DNA of 64,000 nt from Mycolicibacterium nivoides. Lineage in GTDB: Bacteria > Actinomycetota > Actinomycetes > Mycobacteriales > Mycobacteriaceae. The position numbers and the translations under genes are program-made. The stretch covers positions 2,843,906 to 2,907,905 of the forward strand of contig NZ_CP034072.1 in the NCBI RefSeq assembly GCF_003855255.1. The letters run 5' to 3'. The notes under the pieces were generated by a model, which did no database searches, was not told where the DNA came from, and was given only the letters and a program-made list of their open reading frames with translations. This document shows positions 35,892 through 44,707 of this stretch, one piece after another. How positions within the stretch are numbered: position 1 is the first letter of the stretch; the number at the start of each line of letters is the position of its first letter.

Positions 35892-36786
35892 GTCCGACGA
35901 AATCCAGGATGCGGGCGGCCGTGACATCCGGCTGATCGAGTTGCAGGAAGTGACCGCCGGACTCGACGACGTGGGCGTCGCTGCCCGCCGGCAGCACCTC
36001 GCGCACCCACCGGATGTAATCCGGTGCGGCACAGCCATCGTCGGTGCCGTGCAGGTACAGCGACGGCAGCACCGGCGCCAGCAGCCAGTGCTTGTGCAGC
36101 TCGGCGTACTGCGCCGGCGGTTTGCTCATGCGGATCGTGGCCCGGTAGTAGCCCAGGGCAGCGCGCCACCGATCCGGCGCACCGATGGCGGCGTCGACAT
36201 GGCGCAGGTCCTCGGCCGCGTCGTATCCGGGCGACCACGTCTTCCACAGCCGGGGCACCACCCAGGACGCGGAACGCTCAGGAAGCCACGGCAATTGGAA
36301 GTACACCATGTACCAACTGCGCAACGCCTGACGCGGCAACTGGGCCAACAGCTTGCCGGCTTCGGGCACCCGGCCCAACGGCTGAAACGATGCCAACGGC
36401 GGCACCGACATGATCACGGCCTTCGTGAACGGATTGTCCGGCAACGCCGCAACACCTGACGCCGCCATGGCACCCCAGTCGTGGCCGATGATGACGTCGC
36501 GCCCGGTCGGGCCGACCGCCTGCAGCACGCGCAGGGCGTCGTCCATCAGAGCCCCGACGTGATAGCTCCCGTCGGCCGGAATCGACGAGGGCAGGTAACC
36601 CCGCATGAACGGCGCCACCACTTTCCAGCCGGCCTCCGCCAGAACCGGCGCCACTTTGCGCCAGCCGTGGGCTGTGTCGGGAAAACCGTGCAGACACAAC
36701 GCAACCGGGCCATCCTCAGGCCCCCACACCAGCGCCCGCAGCTGTACAGCCGGGGTGGCGACATCGATCCAGCGTGGCTCGGTCAC
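35881..36786 (-). CDS. Alpha/beta hydrolase, epoxide hydrolase-like
   Basis: A 301-residue hydrolase. CLHGFPDTAHGWRKV holds the HG-x-P oxyanion motif; IIGHDWGAMAAS carries an Asp nucleophile as in epoxide hydrolases and haloalkane dehalogenases; LHGTDDGCAAPD and SGGHFLQLDQP supply the acid and His. A helical cap lies between (LPRQALRSWYMVYFQLPWLP). Two tyrosines typical of epoxide hydrolase caps may be present in that segment. It overlaps both neighbours by a few bases within the operon. Confidence 0.88.
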   Translation of the reverse strand: MTEPRWIDVATPAVQLRALVWGPEDGPVALCLHGFPDTAHGWRKVAPVLAEAGWKVVAPFMRGYLPSSIPADGSYHVGALMDDALRVLQAVGPTGRDVIIGHDWGAMAASGVAALPDNPFTKAVIMSVPPLASFQPLGRVPEAGKLLAQLPRQALRSWYMVYFQLPWLPERSASWVVPRLWKTWSPGYDAAEDLRHVDAAIGAPDRWRAALGYYRATIRMSKPPAQYAELHKHWLLAPVLPSLYLHGTDDGCAAPDYIRWVREVLPAGSDAHVVESGGHFLQLDQPDVTAARILDFVGRAD

Positions 36787-37544
36787 AGCGGCACCGGTTC
36801 ATACTCGGACATCAGCCAGCGGTCGCCCTCTTTGACCATGGTGGCCCGGGCAACCGACGGAGTCTTCTGCGGCATGTGATTTCCGACCTGGACGCTCTGG
36901 TTGACGAACAACACCAGTTCGACGGTGCCGGGCTTCACGCTCACCGTCCCCGCGCGCAACACCTCGGCGACGGCCGCGATCTGCTGAGCATGCGCTGCCG
37001 GGATGACCTCGTTGATCATCGCGGTGTAAGTCCCGAGAAAGTCCCCGGTCATCCGGTCGCGGGCCGCGGTGAGCTGCTGATCGACGGTCTCGGTCTCATA
37101 CGACAGCATCTGGGCGGTGATCTCTTTGGCCGCCTGAACCGCTTCATCTCGGGCCGTGGCGCTTTGGTCCTCCGACACGGTCAGCCACCGCAGCACCGCG
37201 CAGGTCAATGCCAACACCAGAGCGATTGCCCCCAGCACCACCGGCAAGCCGACCCGCCGGCGTGCGCGCGACGGTTCGGGTTCGGCAGGCTCTTCAGCGG
37301 TCTCGTCAGCTTCGCTCTCGTTGGCCTCTGTCTCGTCAGCCTCGGCGTCTTTGCTGGCCTCCTCGGCGTCGACCGACTCCTCCACCACCGACTCGACGTC
37401 AGCAGACTCCACAGCTGCGGCCGGTTCCTCGGCGATCGATTCTTCGACGGTTTCCGGCTCGGGGCTTGCCGATTCGGAGTTCTCCGCAGCAGCCGCCGCG
37501 GCCTTACGACGCCCGGCCGGCGGCATCGTGTGCCGGCCGCTCAT
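36783..37544 (-). CDS. Mce-associated membrane protein (Mas/Omam-like), larger
   Basis: A 253-residue single-pass protein. Residues 1-95 are low-complexity and extremely acidic (Glu/Ala/Ser/Asp repeats); one TM helix follows (VGLPVVLGAIALVLALTCAV); the extracytoplasmic part (125-253) has TARDEAVQAAKEITAQMLSY and a C-terminal GDRWLMSEYEPVPL, typical of Mce-associated proteins that stabilise Mce lipid importers. No mce operon is in the window, so it is an orphaned Mas. Its ends overlap both neighbours by 4 bp. Confidence 0.85.
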   Translation of the reverse strand: MSGRHTMPPAGRRKAAAAAAENSESASPEPETVEESIAEEPAAAVESADVESVVEESVDAEEASKDAEADETEANESEADETAEEPAEPEPSRARRRVGLPVVLGAIALVLALTCAVLRWLTVSEDQSATARDEAVQAAKEITAQMLSYETETVDQQLTAARDRMTGDFLGTYTAMINEVIPAAHAQQIAAVAEVLRAGTVSVKPGTVELVLFVNQSVQVGNHMPQKTPSVARATMVKEGDRWLMSEYEPVPL

Positions 37545-38170
37545 TGGATGAACTCCACGTTGGAAACCTTCGCCTTGCCTTCAATGTCCTGCACCGTCAA
37601 CACCATTCGCCACACCTGCGGCGTCTGCTCAGGTACGCCCGCATTCGTCGACCGGACGGTCACCGACACGAGAACATCCGCCCTGTCGTCGGAGTAGGAC
37701 TCCAGCCCCGATGAGGTCACCGTGCCCACCGACTTCGACTTGATCTGCTTGACCACTTCGAGGAAGGACTTCGATCGCTTCTCGAAGTCGTCGTAGAACT
37801 TTCCGGCCGACGTGTCCAGCACTCGCTGGATGTCGTCTTCGGCGTGCTCCCAGTCGATGCTCGTGAGGTTCGTGGCGCCCTGCCGTGCGGTGTCCACGAA
37901 CATCGCGCGTCGCTGCTGCTCGTGATGCACCTGATAGAAGTTGTAGCCCAGCCAACCGGTCAGTGCCGCGAGCGCGACGACGAGCACCACTCCGACAAGC
38001 CCCGCGGTCGGCCCGCGCGGGAACCCGCGTCGCTTCGGTGCGGAAGCCTCAGCAGCCTCTTCGACCACTTCGGCCTCGGGTTCTGAGGCCTGGGCTTCAG
38101 GGGCGGACTGGCTCGACTCCTCGGTCTCGGTCGGCTCGACCGGCTCGGTGTCGGCGCTGTCGGCTGCCAT
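37541..38170 (-). CDS. Mce-associated membrane protein (Mas/Omam-like), smaller
   Basis: A 209-residue protein with an acidic N-terminus (about 1-45), one TM helix (GLVGVVLVVALAALTGWLGY) and an extracytoplasmic domain containing RAMFVDTARQGATNLTSIDW and a DDIQRVLDTSAGKFYDDF segment that is the Mas signature. First gene of the operon; ATG 38170 is preceded by GAGGAGC. Two consecutive Mas genes recall the pairs at the ends of mce operons. Confidence 0.85.
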   Translation of the reverse strand: MAADSADTEPVEPTETEESSQSAPEAQASEPEAEVVEEAAEASAPKRRGFPRGPTAGLVGVVLVVALAALTGWLGYNFYQVHHEQQRRAMFVDTARQGATNLTSIDWEHAEDDIQRVLDTSAGKFYDDFEKRSKSFLEVVKQIKSKSVGTVTSSGLESYSDDRADVLVSVTVRSTNAGVPEQTPQVWRMVLTVQDIEGKAKVSNVEFIQ

Positions 38171-38198
38171 TCATCTGCTCCTCGGTGGCACTGCGTGG

Positions 38199-38216
38199 CG
38201 CGTGCAATGGCACGCG
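38199..38216. promoter_or_regulatory. Perfect 7-4-7 palindrome upstream of the Mas operon
   Basis: CGCGTGC-AATG-GCACGCG lies 29 bp upstream of the first Mas start codon. The convergently placed TetR gene at 38.3-38.9 kb is a candidate binder, by position only. Confidence 0.4.
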
Positions 38217-38296
38217 TGCGGTCCAAAGTACGTGGCACCGGTCACACCGTCATCAGCGGTACCGGCAGTCCCGGATAGGCCCGCGCGGTCCCCGTC

Positions 38297-38932
38297 CTAC
38301 CGGCCGCCGAGCTCCTGGGACGTGACGTGCGCCCCGACCGCACGCAACGCAAAGTCCACCGCCGCGGCACACGCGCACTCCCAATCTCCGTCGGCACCCA
38401 GACGAGACAACTCATGGCTGACCACTGCGCGGATCGCCGCCGCATCCCGCTCCGGCCTGGTCAGCGGTAACGACCCGTCGTCCCGGCCACGACGCAAGAG
38501 ACCCGCCAGCGCCCGTTCGCGGTCGAGGCGCCACTGCTCTTGCACGGACTGGTAGCCCTTGGCCGAGCGGACCTCCTCCAAATCCAGAACCAACGCGCGC
38601 CCACGCAAACGCGCGTCGCGTATCACGCCGAACGACACCCTGATCCATTGCGCCAGCTGATCTGCCGGTGCACCATCGGTGTCGTCGGCGATCTGGTCGA
38701 GCCGGCGGCCCAACGACCTGCCCGAACTTTCCTGCATGGCCAGGAACAACGCATCCTTGGATTCGAAGTGCCGATAGAACGCCCGGGTGGACAGCCCGGC
38801 CCTGGCCAGTACCGCGGCGATCGGCACGGCTCCGGTGTGGGGCTCGGACAGGCAGGTGAAGGCGGCTTTGATGATCGCGTGGCGCTCATCGGCCATCGCG
38901 TCACCCGCGTCCGCACCTGGCTTGCTCTGCAC
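38297..38932 (-). CDS. TetR-family transcriptional regulator
   Basis: A 211-residue TetR protein (199 if ATG 38896 is used). AIIKAAFTCLSEPHTGAVPI and LARAGLSTRAFYRHFESKDA form the HTH. The C-terminal ligand domain includes LRGRALVLDLEEVRSAKGYQ. GTG 38932 is favoured because TAGAAT, a good -10 element, ends 8 bp upstream, as for leaderless mycobacterial transcripts. It is divergent from the hydrolase/fusion operon and upstream of the Mas operon on the same strand. Confidence 0.85.
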   Translation of the reverse strand: MQSKPGADAGDAMADERHAIIKAAFTCLSEPHTGAVPIAAVLARAGLSTRAFYRHFESKDALFLAMQESSGRSLGRRLDQIADDTDGAPADQLAQWIRVSFGVIRDARLRGRALVLDLEEVRSAKGYQSVQEQWRLDRERALAGLLRRGRDDGSLPLTRPERDAAAIRAVVSHELSRLGADGDWECACAAAVDFALRAVGAHVTSQELGGR

Positions 38933-39022
38933 GGTTGACGATTCTAGGAATGTCGGGTCGCAGATGCGGCGAAAACCCGCCTGGGTAACGTGACCTCCCG
39001 GGGCCTGCCGAGAGGAATGTCC

Positions 39023-39895
39023 GTGAGCACCGGGAAAACCGAGCACAGCGATTCGCGCACCGTCACGTTCCGGGGAGTCGACGACCTGAACCTGGTCGGC
39101 GACGAATGGAACCGGGATGCCGCATCGGCTGCCGGGCGGCCCACGGTCCTGCTGCTGCACGGAGGTGGGCAGAACCGGTTCTCCTGGAAAAACACGGGAC
39201 AGATCTTGGCCGATCGCGGTTTGCACGTGATCGCGCTCGACGCACGTGGTCACGGCGACAGCGACCGCTCACCCAGCGCGAACTATTCGGTGGAAGTGCT
39301 CTGCGCGGACGTCCAGCAGGTGCTGTATCAGATCGGTCGCCCGGTGGTGCTGATCGGAGCCAGCATGGGTGGTCTGACCGGCATCCTGGCTGCGCATGAA
39401 GCAGGCCCGGAACTGGTCACCAAGCTCGTGCTGGTCGATGTGGTGCCGAGGTTCGAGAAGAGCGGCAGCGCCCGCATCCGCGATTTCATGTTCACCAACG
39501 TGGACGGCTTCGATTCCCTGGAGGAGGCCGCCGACGCCGTCTCCTCCTATCTGCCCCATCGCACCAAGCCACGTAGCCCGGACGGGCTGAAGAAGAATCT
39601 GCGGCTGCGCGACGGGCGCTGGTACTGGCACTGGGATCCGGCGTTCCTCACCAAGCCCGAGGACGACCCGTTCATCCGGGTGGAGAAGCTCGAGCAGGCC
39701 GCGATGAACCTGACCATCCCGATCCTGCTGATTCGCGGCAAGCTGTCCGATGTGGTCAGCCCCGAAGGCGTGCAGGACTTCCTGGAGAAGGTGCCCGCGG
39801 CCGAGTTCGTCGAGTTGTCCGATGCGGGGCACACGGCCGCCGGTGACGACAACGACGCGTTCTCCGAAGTCGTCGTGGAGTTCGTCGGGCGGTGA
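39023..39895 (+). CDS. Alpha/beta hydrolase
   Basis: A 290-residue serine hydrolase. LLLHGGGQNRFSWKNTGQIL carries the HGG oxyanion motif, GASMGGLTGILAA the Ser nucleophile elbow (G-A-S-M-G), IRGKLSDVVSPEG the Asp and SDAGHTAAGDDND the His. GTG 39023 is preferred because AGAGGA lies 6 bp upstream; ATG 39017 is too close to it. Similar to mycobacterial peroxidase/esterase-type hydrolases. It overlaps the next gene by 4 bp, so the two are translationally coupled. Confidence 0.88.
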   Translation: MSTGKTEHSDSRTVTFRGVDDLNLVGDEWNRDAASAAGRPTVLLLHGGGQNRFSWKNTGQILADRGLHVIALDARGHGDSDRSPSANYSVEVLCADVQQVLYQIGRPVVLIGASMGGLTGILAAHEAGPELVTKLVLVDVVPRFEKSGSARIRDFMFTNVDGFDSLEEAADAVSSYLPHRTKPRSPDGLKKNLRLRDGRWYWHWDPAFLTKPEDDPFIRVEKLEQAAMNLTIPILLIRGKLSDVVSPEGVQDFLEKVPAAEFVELSDAGHTAAGDDNDAFSEVVVEFVGR

Positions 39896-42834
39896 GCGCC
39901 GAGACCGCCACTGTCGGCTTCAACTTTCTGCGCGAACCTGAGCTGCCCGCTCCTCAAGTCGGTGAATCGCAGGCTCGCGACATCCTGGCCGCCCATTTCG
40001 GCCTGGATGCGAGCGTGAAATCGCTGGGTAGCCAGCAGGATAAGAATTTCCTGGTCGGCGACGGCGACGCGGCCACCGGCGTGCTGAAGATCGCGAACCC
40101 GGCCTTCAACGAGGTCGAGCTGGCTGCCCAGGAGCTGGCCGCGGACCGGATTGCGGCGGCCGAACCGGGCTTGCGGGTGGCCCAGTCATTGCCCAACCAG
40201 CGCGGCCAGAAGCTCACTGCGGTAACCGGTCTGGGCTCGAAGCGGGCCGACGGCACCGCCTATGTACGGCTGCTGCGCCACATTCCCGGCGGAACCCTGA
40301 TCGAATCCGGTTATCTGCCTCCGGCCACGGTCGCCGAACTGGGCGCCCTCGCCGGGCGGGTCAGCCGGGCATTGGCCGGTTTCAGCCATCCCGGCCTGGA
40401 CCGTGTTCTGCAGTGGGACCTGCGCTTCGGGGCCGAGGTGGTACGCAGGCTGGTCTCCCATGTCGACGACGGCGCCGCGCGTTCCCGGCTGCAGGCTGCG
40501 GCCGATCAGGCGTGGGCACGCATAGAACCGCTGGCCGACAGCCTGCCCCGGCAGGCCGTGCACATGGACCTCACCGACGCCAATGTGGTGGTGTCCCACG
40601 CCATCGGCGGTGTTGTCCATCCCGACGGGATCATCGATCTCGGCGATCTGTCCGACAGCTGGGCCGTGAGCGAACTGGCCATCACCTTGTCCTCGGTCCT
40701 GCAACACCCGGGCAGCGATCCGACGTCCGTGCTACCCGGGATCCGGGCCTTCCACGCCATCCGGCCGCTGAGCGTCGCCGAGGCAGAAGCGTTGTGGCCG
40801 TTGCTCGTTCTGCGCACCGCGGTATTGATCGTCAGCGGTGCCCATCAGGCCGGTTTCGATCCGGACAACGACTACATCACCGAGCAGTCCGACGGCGAGT
40901 GGCTGATGTTCGAGCGCGCCACCTCGCTGCCGATCGACGTGATGACCGCGCTGATCAAGGCCGACCTGGGCCTGGCGCCACCACCCTCGCCCGTGCAGGT
41001 CGCCCGCCCGATGATTGCCGCACCGCAATCGGTGACGACGCTGGATCTGTCCGCGACGGCCGACGATCTGGACGACGCGTTCATCGCCGGCGGCTGGGTA
41101 CGGCCCGACGTCGAGGACGAATTGGCCAGGGCCGCAATCGATGACGGTGCCCGTTTGGTTGTGACCACGTTCGGCCAACCGCGGGTCTCGCGGGCCCCGG
41201 CGTTGAGCCAGGAAGAGCCCGCGGTGGTGCCCACCGGGGTGAGCATCTGGCCGGCAGATCGGCTGGCGCTGGCCGCGCCGTTCGACGGTGAGGTCATCGA
41301 CCGTTCGCCGGATTCGGTGACGCTCCGCGGCGCTGAGTACGAGCTGACACTCACCGGCATCAGTTCCGCCTCCTGCGCGGGCGATGTTCTGGGCATGGCC
41401 GAGCCTGGCCGGTGGACGCACGTGGCGCTGCGTCCGGTCGGTGCGCCCCGCGCCCCTGAGCTCACCACCCCGGGCCTCGCGCCGGGTTGGCTGGCGTGCG
41501 TGCGTGATCCGCGGCCGCTGCTGGGGCTGGCGCCGCTCGATTCAGAGCCGACCGACGTCGACCTGATGGCCCGGCGGGACAGGGCGTTCGCGCCTGTCCA
41601 GGAGCACTACTACCGCCGGCCGCCGCGTATCGAACGAGGCTGGCGGCATTTCCTGATGTCCACCAGCGGGCGTTGCTATCTGGACATGGTCAACAACGTC
41701 ACGGTGCTGGGCCATGCGCACCCGCGGGTCGCGGCAGCCGCGGCCCGGCAGCTGCGCAAGCTGAACACCAACTCGCGGTTCAACTACGCTGCCGTCGTCG
41801 AGTTCAGTGAACGCCTTGCCGGGCTGCTACCGGAACCACTGGACACGGTGTTTCTGGTCAACTCCGGTTCCGAGGCCAGCGATCTGGCATTGCGGTTGGC
41901 CACCGCTGCGGCCGGCCGCCCCGATGTCGTGGCGATGCGCGAGGCGTATCACGGCTGGACGTACGGCACCGACGCCGTGTCGACCTCCACCGCGGACAAC
42001 CCCAATGCGCTTACCACCCGGCCGGATTGGGTGCACACCGTCGAATCGCCCAACAGCTTCCGCGGAAAGTACCGCGGCAGCGAGGTGGGTCGCTACGCCG
42101 CCGATGCGGTGGCCCAGATCGAGGGATTGATCGCGGACGGGCGAGCGCCGGCGGCGTTCATCTGCGAGACGGTCTACGGCAATGCCGGCGGCATGGCCCT
42201 GCCCGACGGATACCTGCACCAGATCTATGCGACCGTCCGCAATGCGGGAGGCTATGCCGTCGCCGACGAGGTGCAGGTGGGATACGGCCGTCTGGGCGAA
42301 TGGTTTTGGGGCTTCCAGCAGCAGGGCGTCGTCCCCGACATCGTGTCGATGGCGAAGTCGGTCGGCAACGGCTACCCGCTCGGCGCGGTGGTCACCAGCC
42401 GCGAGATCGCTGAAGCGTTCCGCAGCCAGGGCTACTTCTTCTCCTCCACCGGCGGCAGCCCGTTGTCGTGCGCGATCGGAATGACCGTGCTCGACGTGCT
42501 GAACGACGAAGCGCTGCAAACCAACGCGGCCCGCGTGGGCGCGCATCTGAAGTCGCGACTCGAAGAGCTGGCGACGCACCATTCGATCATCGGCACCGTC
42601 CACGGTGTCGGCCTGTACCTGGGTGTCGAGATGGTCCGTGACCCTCAGACCCTGGAGCCGGCCACCGAGGAGACGGCACTGATCTGCGATCGGATGCTCG
42701 AGCTCGGCGTGATCATCCAGCCGACCGGCGACCACCAGAACATCCTGAAAACCAAGCCGCCGTTGTGCATTGACGTCGAAGCAGCCGATTTCTACGCCGA
42801 CGCACTGGACCGGGTGCTGACCGAAGGCTGGTGA
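39892..42834 (+). CDS. Fusion: APH-type kinase, linker domain, class III aminotransferase/phospho-lyase
   Basis: A 980-residue protein with three parts. Residues 20-340: an aminoglycoside/hydroxylysine kinase-like fold with catalytic HMDLTDANV (224-232) and metal motif IIDLGDLSDS. Residues about 440-560: a beta-rich linker (LAAPFDGEVIDRSPDSVTLR) resembling lysostaphin/biotinyl-like domains. Residues 570-980: a class III PLP enzyme with VPDIVSMAKSVGNGYPLG, Lys822 as PLP lysine, and FLVNSGSEASDLAL. In animals hydroxylysine kinase and the phospho-lyases PHYKPL/ETNPPL are separate enzymes of one pathway. The fusion suggests phosphorylation of an amino alcohol followed by elimination of phosphate and amine. 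The substrate is unproven. Confidence 0.85.
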   Translation: MSAETATVGFNFLREPELPAPQVGESQARDILAAHFGLDASVKSLGSQQDKNFLVGDGDAATGVLKIANPAFNEVELAAQELAADRIAAAEPGLRVAQSLPNQRGQKLTAVTGLGSKRADGTAYVRLLRHIPGGTLIESGYLPPATVAELGALAGRVSRALAGFSHPGLDRVLQWDLRFGAEVVRRLVSHVDDGAARSRLQAAADQAWARIEPLADSLPRQAVHMDLTDANVVVSHAIGGVVHPDGIIDLGDLSDSWAVSELAITLSSVLQHPGSDPTSVLPGIRAFHAIRPLSVAEAEALWPLLVLRTAVLIVSGAHQAGFDPDNDYITEQSDGEWLMFERATSLPIDVMTALIKADLGLAPPPSPVQVARPMIAAPQSVTTLDLSATADDLDDAFIAGGWVRPDVEDELARAAIDDGARLVVTTFGQPRVSRAPALSQEEPAVVPTGVSIWPADRLALAAPFDGEVIDRSPDSVTLRGAEYELTLTGISSASCAGDVLGMAEPGRWTHVALRPVGAPRAPELTTPGLAPGWLACVRDPRPLLGLAPLDSEPTDVDLMARRDRAFAPVQEHYYRRPPRIERGWRHFLMSTSGRCYLDMVNNVTVLGHAHPRVAAAAARQLRKLNTNSRFNYAAVVEFSERLAGLLPEPLDTVFLVNSGSEASDLALRLATAAAGRPDVVAMREAYHGWTYGTDAVSTSTADNPNALTTRPDWVHTVESPNSFRGKYRGSEVGRYAADAVAQIEGLIADGRAPAAFICETVYGNAGGMALPDGYLHQIYATVRNAGGYAVADEVQVGYGRLGEWFWGFQQQGVVPDIVSMAKSVGNGYPLGAVVTSREIAEAFRSQGYFFSSTGGSPLSCAIGMTVLDVLNDEALQTNAARVGAHLKSRLEELATHHSIIGTVHGVGLYLGVEMVRDPQTLEPATEETALICDRMLELGVIIQPTGDHQNILKTKPPLCIDVEAADFYADALDRVLTEGW

Positions 42835-42859
42835 GCGAGACCCGCCCAGACAGGCCGGC

Positions 42860-43030
42860 TTATCGCGCCCGATCAGCCTGTTCAGCCTCGGCCAACCGCT
42901 GCTGGAGCCGCGCCCGGATATCCTGCGGGGTGTAGGCGTTGCGGCGACGTTGGTCCCGCGCCACTATCACGCCACCCGCAACGACACCGGCGACACCGGC
43001 CAGCCCGACCCACTTCCAGATACTCCGCAT
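42860..43030 (-). CDS. Small single-pass membrane protein, 56 residues
   Basis: Starts MRSIWKWVGLAGVAGVVAGG with one TM helix, then a basic stop-transfer patch (RDQRRR) and an amphipathic charged tail ending LQQRLAEAEQADRAR. Similar tiny proteins occur widely in mycobacteria. ATG 43030 is 26 bp from the divergent papain-fold gene, so both promoters must lie within or beside the coding ends. No function is known. Confidence 0.7.
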   Translation of the reverse strand: MRSIWKWVGLAGVAGVVAGGVIVARDQRRRNAYTPQDIRARLQQRLAEAEQADRAR

Positions 43031-43056
43031 GCACCAAGTGTGCATAAGCTTCGCTT

Positions 43057-43752
43057 GTGAAAGCGAACACCGTGTCGTTGACCAAGGCGCTGGAGGAGAC
43101 CCGGACCGGTGACATCTGGCTGTTTCGCGGTGGCTCCGGGCCGGACCGGGCCATCCAGACCCTGACCAACAGCCCGGTCAACCACGTCGGTATGACGGTG
43201 GCGATCGACGACCTGCCGCCGCTGATCTGGCACGCCGAGCTCGGCGACAAGCTGCTCGACATGTGGACCGGCACCAACCACCGCGGGGTGCAACTCAACG
43301 ACGCGCGCCAGGTCGTCGAACGCTGGGCACACAGCTACGGGCAACGCTGCTGGTTGCGTCAGCTCACCCCGTTCGCGTCTCGCGAGCAGGAGGATCAGCT
43401 CCTCAAGGTGATCGCCCGGATGAACGGCACGGCCTTCCCCACCACCGCGCGACTGACCGGACGTTGGCTGCGCGGACGAGTACCGATCATCAGCGATTTC
43501 ACCCGCGGAATTCCCTTTGTCCACAGCAAGGTTCGCGAATCCGCCGCACGCAAGAAGGAGCGTTACCGGCAGGTCGGGCTGGAGACCGCGTACTGCGCCG
43601 AGACGGTGGCCATCACCTACGAGGAGATGGGTCTGCTGACCACCGAGAAGCACTACAACTGGTTCGATCCCGGCTCGTTCTGGAGTGGTGACGAGTTGCC
43701 GCTGACCGCCGGCTACGGATTGGGCGATGAGATCTCCGTGATCGTCGACTGA
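43057..43752 (+). CDS. YiiX-like permuted papain-fold (NlpC/P60 superfamily) protein
   Basis: A 231-residue protein. TGDIWLFRGGSGPDRAIQTL then NSPVNHVGMTVAIDD supplies a His, IWHAELGDKLLD an acidic residue, and GLETAYCAETVAITYEEMG a Cys. The His-before-Cys order is that of permuted NlpC/P60-LRAT-like proteins, which are thiol hydrolases or acyltransferases acting on lipids or peptides. No signal peptide is seen, so it is probably cytosolic. It ends at a strong hairpin terminator. Specific function is unknown. Confidence 0.7.
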   Translation: MKANTVSLTKALEETRTGDIWLFRGGSGPDRAIQTLTNSPVNHVGMTVAIDDLPPLIWHAELGDKLLDMWTGTNHRGVQLNDARQVVERWAHSYGQRCWLRQLTPFASREQEDQLLKVIARMNGTAFPTTARLTGRWLRGRVPIISDFTRGIPFVHSKVRESAARKKERYRQVGLETAYCAETVAITYEEMGLLTTEKHYNWFDPGSFWSGDELPLTAGYGLGDEISVIVD

Positions 43753-43754
43753 CC

Positions 43755-43784
43755 CCGCCTATACCTGCTGGCAGGTATAGGCGG
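43755..43784 (+). terminator. Hairpin terminator, perfect 14-2-14
   Basis: CCGCCTATACCTGC and GCAGGTATAGGCGG pair perfectly around TG, 2 bp after the papain-fold stop codon. There is no T-tract, as is common for mycobacterial terminators. Confidence 0.75.
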
Positions 43785-43818
43785 ATTGCCGCCAGCACTG
43801 AGGCATTCCGGTGCGCGG

Positions 43819-44082
43819 ATGGCAAGGCTGGACGTGACAACCCCCACCAGCCCCGGAGGTCTTCGGATGGGCCGCATGCGCGTCGCCGAGGCGATGGCCG
43901 GACTACCGGAGGCGCACCGCGCTGTTCTCAGCCGGGCGTACTACCGGGGCTGGACTACCGGGAAGATCGCCGAGGACCTCGGGATTGCCGAAGGCACGGT
44001 CAAATCCCGGCTGCACGACGCGCTACATCGGCTGAAGCTGACCCTGGCCGAGATGGGGTGCGACACCGCGCCCGGGACGTAG
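43819..44082 (+). pseudogene. Sigma-70 region-4 remnant (SigL-like ECF C-terminus)
   Basis: The product has VAEAMAGLPEAHRAVLSRAY followed by GWTTGKIAEDLGIAEGTVKS, an intact ECF sigma region 4 helix-turn-helix closely resembling SigL. Region 2, needed for core binding and -10 melting, is absent; only about 25 residues precede region 4 and none resembles it. No upstream frame supplies it before the terminator at 43755-43784, and no anti-sigma gene follows. It is either a decayed ECF gene or a stand-alone region-4 protein. The start is uncertain. Confidence 0.6.
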
Positions 44083-44206
44083 CGTTCGCGGCCTCCCGGG
44101 GTGAAACTTGCCGAAAGCCGGCCCACGCCCCGCTGTCGCGGCACAATTGCCAGGTGAGGATGGCATCTTTACGGCCGACGCAGCGCCTCACGAGAGGGGA
44201 CCGACC

Positions 44207-44623
44207 ATGGGCCCGGTGTCGCGGTTGGCGGTTGTCATGGCGGCGTCGGGCAGCCTGGCTCTGTCCGGGTTGGGTCTCGGGGCCGGCGCAATCCACGCGG
44301 ACCCGGCCTCCGGCCCGAGTTATGAGGGCGGGAACTGCCCGGGCGGTCTGACGTGCACCCACTGGTGTCCGGGCGATCCGCCGATACCCGGAAGCCAGGT
44401 CATCACCTGGGACGCCGGCATCTGCCACGATTGGTACTGGAACTCCGAGGGTGTCGTGGACATCGCCTCCAACACCATCTACCCGTGGCACGGCGTTCCG
44501 CATGAGGCTCCACCGCCACCGGTTCTGGGACCGCGACAGCCGCCCCCTCCCCCGCAGCCACTGCCGGCGGATTGCCCGCCCTGGTCCCCGATCCTGGCCC
44601 CGTCGCGCTGCGGTGGGCTCTGA
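44207..44623 (+). CDS. Secreted Cys- and Pro-rich hypothetical protein
   Basis: A 138-residue exported protein. A Sec signal peptide (VVMAASGSLALSGLGLGAG then AIHA|DP) is followed by a compact Cys-rich region, NCPGGLTCTHWCPGDPP and GICHDWYWNSEG, and a Pro-rich tail containing PRQPPPPPQPLPADCPP. Two disulfides seem possible. ATG 44207 is preceded by GAGAGGGGA at 6 bp. Similar Pro/Cys secreted proteins are common in mycobacteria and have no known role. Confidence 0.8.
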   Translation: MGPVSRLAVVMAASGSLALSGLGLGAGAIHADPASGPSYEGGNCPGGLTCTHWCPGDPPIPGSQVITWDAGICHDWYWNSEGVVDIASNTIYPWHGVPHEAPPPPVLGPRQPPPPPQPLPADCPPWSPILAPSRCGGL

Positions 44624-44707
44624 CGCCCGCTCTCGACGATCAGTACAGGCCGTCGCTGCACGGTTCCCCCGCTGTCGGCATTATGTTAATGTCGATTCTT
44701 AGATGAA

